Assembly (NCBI GenBank): GCA_024402695.1
Contig: JAKSTG010000001.1
Coordinates: 124,001 to 188,000, forward strand
Length of the DNA stretch: 64,000 bases
DNA from: Treponema sp.
Lineage (GTDB): Bacteria > Spirochaetota > Spirochaetia > Treponematales > Treponemataceae
Reading direction: 5' to 3'
Shown here: positions 62,978-64,000 of the stretch, piece after piece
Layout of the letters: each line of letters starts with the position of its first letter
Position numbering within the stretch: the first letter of the stretch is position 1
Made by a program: the position numbers and the translations under genes
Notes under the pieces: model-generated
The model's database searches: none
Told to the model about the DNA's origin: nothing
Seen by the model: only the letters and a program-made list of their open reading frames with translations

Positions 62978-64000
62978 CTAAACAGTGTATTTGCCGCTTA
63001 AAGCGAGCATGGCAAACATGTAAAGACAGTTGTCATAGTAACGGCGTTCACCGCGACGAGGTGGTGTATTCCAGAAACGGTCAATGATTTTTGCACAGGC
63101 TTTCTTGTTTGAAGGAGAACAGGCCAGTGTTCCCTGAGCCAAAGTAGCCAGCATTCCGATTGGATGCAGAGCCTTAAACTCTGTAGGGGTACCGTCAATT
63201 TCATACTTCATATAATCTTCAGGTTCAACATCTGCAAAGAACTTGATAAGATTATCTGCGATTTTTGAAAGCTTTGCTTTTTTACCGTTCCAAAGTGCAT
63301 CAAGACCAATGTTTGCGATAGTTCTGTAAGCATCAGAGAAATAACATCCGTGATCATCAAACATCGGGTCACCGCCCTTGAAGTGAACTTCATGGTCAGC
63401 AGTACCGTCAAAGTGTGCGTATTCCGGATGCATACCTGTTTGGGGATCTGCTGAAATCACAAGGTAATCGCGGCTGGCTTTTTCAGCTTCTTTCCAGAAC
63501 GGACGGTCAGATTCATCTGCCCACAAAGAGAAGAACTTATAGAAATGTGGAAGATGATATGACGGGTCACTGAAAGGAGAACCCGGTACAAATTTAATCA
63601 GGTGATTGTCTGCTGTCCACATAGGGATTTCAGAGTGAATACAGGTGCGGAGAATTTTCTGAGCCCATGCTTTGTAGTTGTAGATGCCTTCCCCGCTCTT
63701 CCATTTTTTATCTGCCAGGAAAAGAGCCATTGCAAAGAATTCTTCGCCGTCAGGAGCTGGTCCCCAGGCATTCTTTTTTCCGTCAGGAGCAACACTCCAG
63801 GCAAAATATCCTTTAAGAGGACCTTCATCCATATACATGAAATCACAGGCGAATTTCCACATACGGTCGAAATATTCTTTTTTGTCCATAAGGACACACA
63901 TCATCATACCGTAAGACATTCCTTCTGTACGGGCATCACAGTTTCCTGTATCCATAAAATATGATGTGTCGTTGAGTCCGTCAAAAAAGAAACGGTTCAT
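62978..64000 (-). CDS. GH8 enzyme, probably reducing-end xylose-releasing exo-oligoxylanase (partial)
   Basis: Acts on xylo-oligosaccharides from the reducing end. 340 residues are present and the gene runs off the window; the Met at 64000 is internal, because homologues have roughly 40 more N-terminal residues. The signature ARTEGMSYGMM contains the general acid (Glu26 in this fragment); SYHLPHFYKFFSLWAD and DHEVHFKGGDPMFDDHGCYFSDAYRTIANI fit the oligoxylanase subgroup (parts: KGGDPMFDDHG, AYRTIANIG). No signal can be judged. Points to use of plant hemicellulose. Confidence 0.88.
   Translation of the reverse strand: MNRFFFDGLNDTSYFMDTGNCDARTEGMSYGMMMCVLMDKKEYFDRMWKFACDFMYMDEGPLKGYFAWSVAPDGKKNAWGPAPDGEEFFAMALFLADKKWKSGEGIYNYKAWAQKILRTCIHSEIPMWTADNHLIKFVPGSPFSDPSYHLPHFYKFFSLWADESDRPFWKEAEKASRDYLVISADPQTGMHPEYAHFDGTADHEVHFKGGDPMFDDHGCYFSDAYRTIANIGLDALWNGKKAKLSKIADNLIKFFADVEPEDYMKYEIDGTPTEFKALHPIGMLATLAQGTLACSPSNKKACAKIIDRFWNTPPRRGERRYYDNCLYMFAMLALSGKYTV

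Noticed and set aside
1..64000. tRNA, rRNA, insertion sequences or prophage
   Set aside because: No tRNA-like cloverleaf, rRNA segment, transposase or phage structural gene was recognised. A dedicated scan would be needed to exclude small RNAs.

Overview
The window reads as chromosomal housekeeping DNA from a gut- or rumen-type Treponema (Spirochaetota). Supporting signs are moderate GC, a diderm lipid-transport (MCE/Mla-like) operon, several lipoproteins with lipoboxes, a chemoreceptor, three GGDEF proteins, a PurE that looks like class II with no purK nearby, and many genes for alpha-glucan and xylan breakdown. Species assignment is inference; no rRNA or tRNA was seen. I also see no intact insertion sequence, prophage or CRISPR array.

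Layout. 1-2.4 kb: an EF-P-family factor and an orphan sugar-binding protein behind a palindromic promoter. 2.4-7.8 kb (minus): a LytTR response regulator and AgrC-like kinase, then a 53-residue membrane protein at 6075-6236, then two half-size ABC exporters. Upstream of the small gene lie two 11-bp direct repeats, 21 bp apart, that look like a LytTR site. 8-11.1 kb (minus): rex-like repressor, serC, serA. 11.3-16.5 kb: a cytosolic LacI-type sensor fused to GGDEF, a lytic transglycosylase, an unknown protein and pgi. 16.7-24.1 kb (plus): yggT, recG, purE, purM, mutS2. 24.3-28.1 kb (minus): an RsuA-type pseudouridine synthase, a decayed restriction-modification specificity domain, and a long guaA. 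28.1-31.7 kb (minus): a TPR lipoprotein and mlaD, mlaF, mlaE-like genes. 31.8-37.6 kb (plus): a chemoreceptor and dnaE. 37.6-42 kb (minus): a lipoprotein, a 914-residue membrane-anchored protein and a PTS IIA-like protein. 42.1-52.4 kb: an unknown protein, a PflA-like radical SAM protein, a small exported protein, a DPE2-sized malQ, two membrane GGDEF proteins and a very large GH13 protein. 52.4-60.4 kb (minus): ddl and murE, a MATE exporter, a circularly permuted GH3 enzyme, and leuB. 60.6-64 kb: an HTH-receiver regulator followed closely by a second malQ, then a GH8 enzyme cut by the window edge.

Four non-coding patterns stand out. (1) At least eight genes lack a convincing Shine-Dalgarno site or have only a crowded one. 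Each has a -10 box ending 6-8 nt before the ATG, usually with a -35 box 16-18 nt further up, as expected for leaderless mRNAs. (2) Terminator-like stems carry GC-rich inserts; three copies share the arm GGGTCCCAGCAAC. (3) A three-unit tandem repeat between mutS2 and the RsuA-type gene supplies the last codons of both. (4) C-free, stop-rich simple repeats follow directly after three stop codons.

Functionally, the carbohydrate genes (sugar-binding protein, two MalQ, GH13, GH3, GH8, Pgi) fit a saccharolytic organism. No gene here is of wholly unknown type and large effect. The best candidate for an undescribed system is the LytTR-controlled small protein with its paired ABC exporters.
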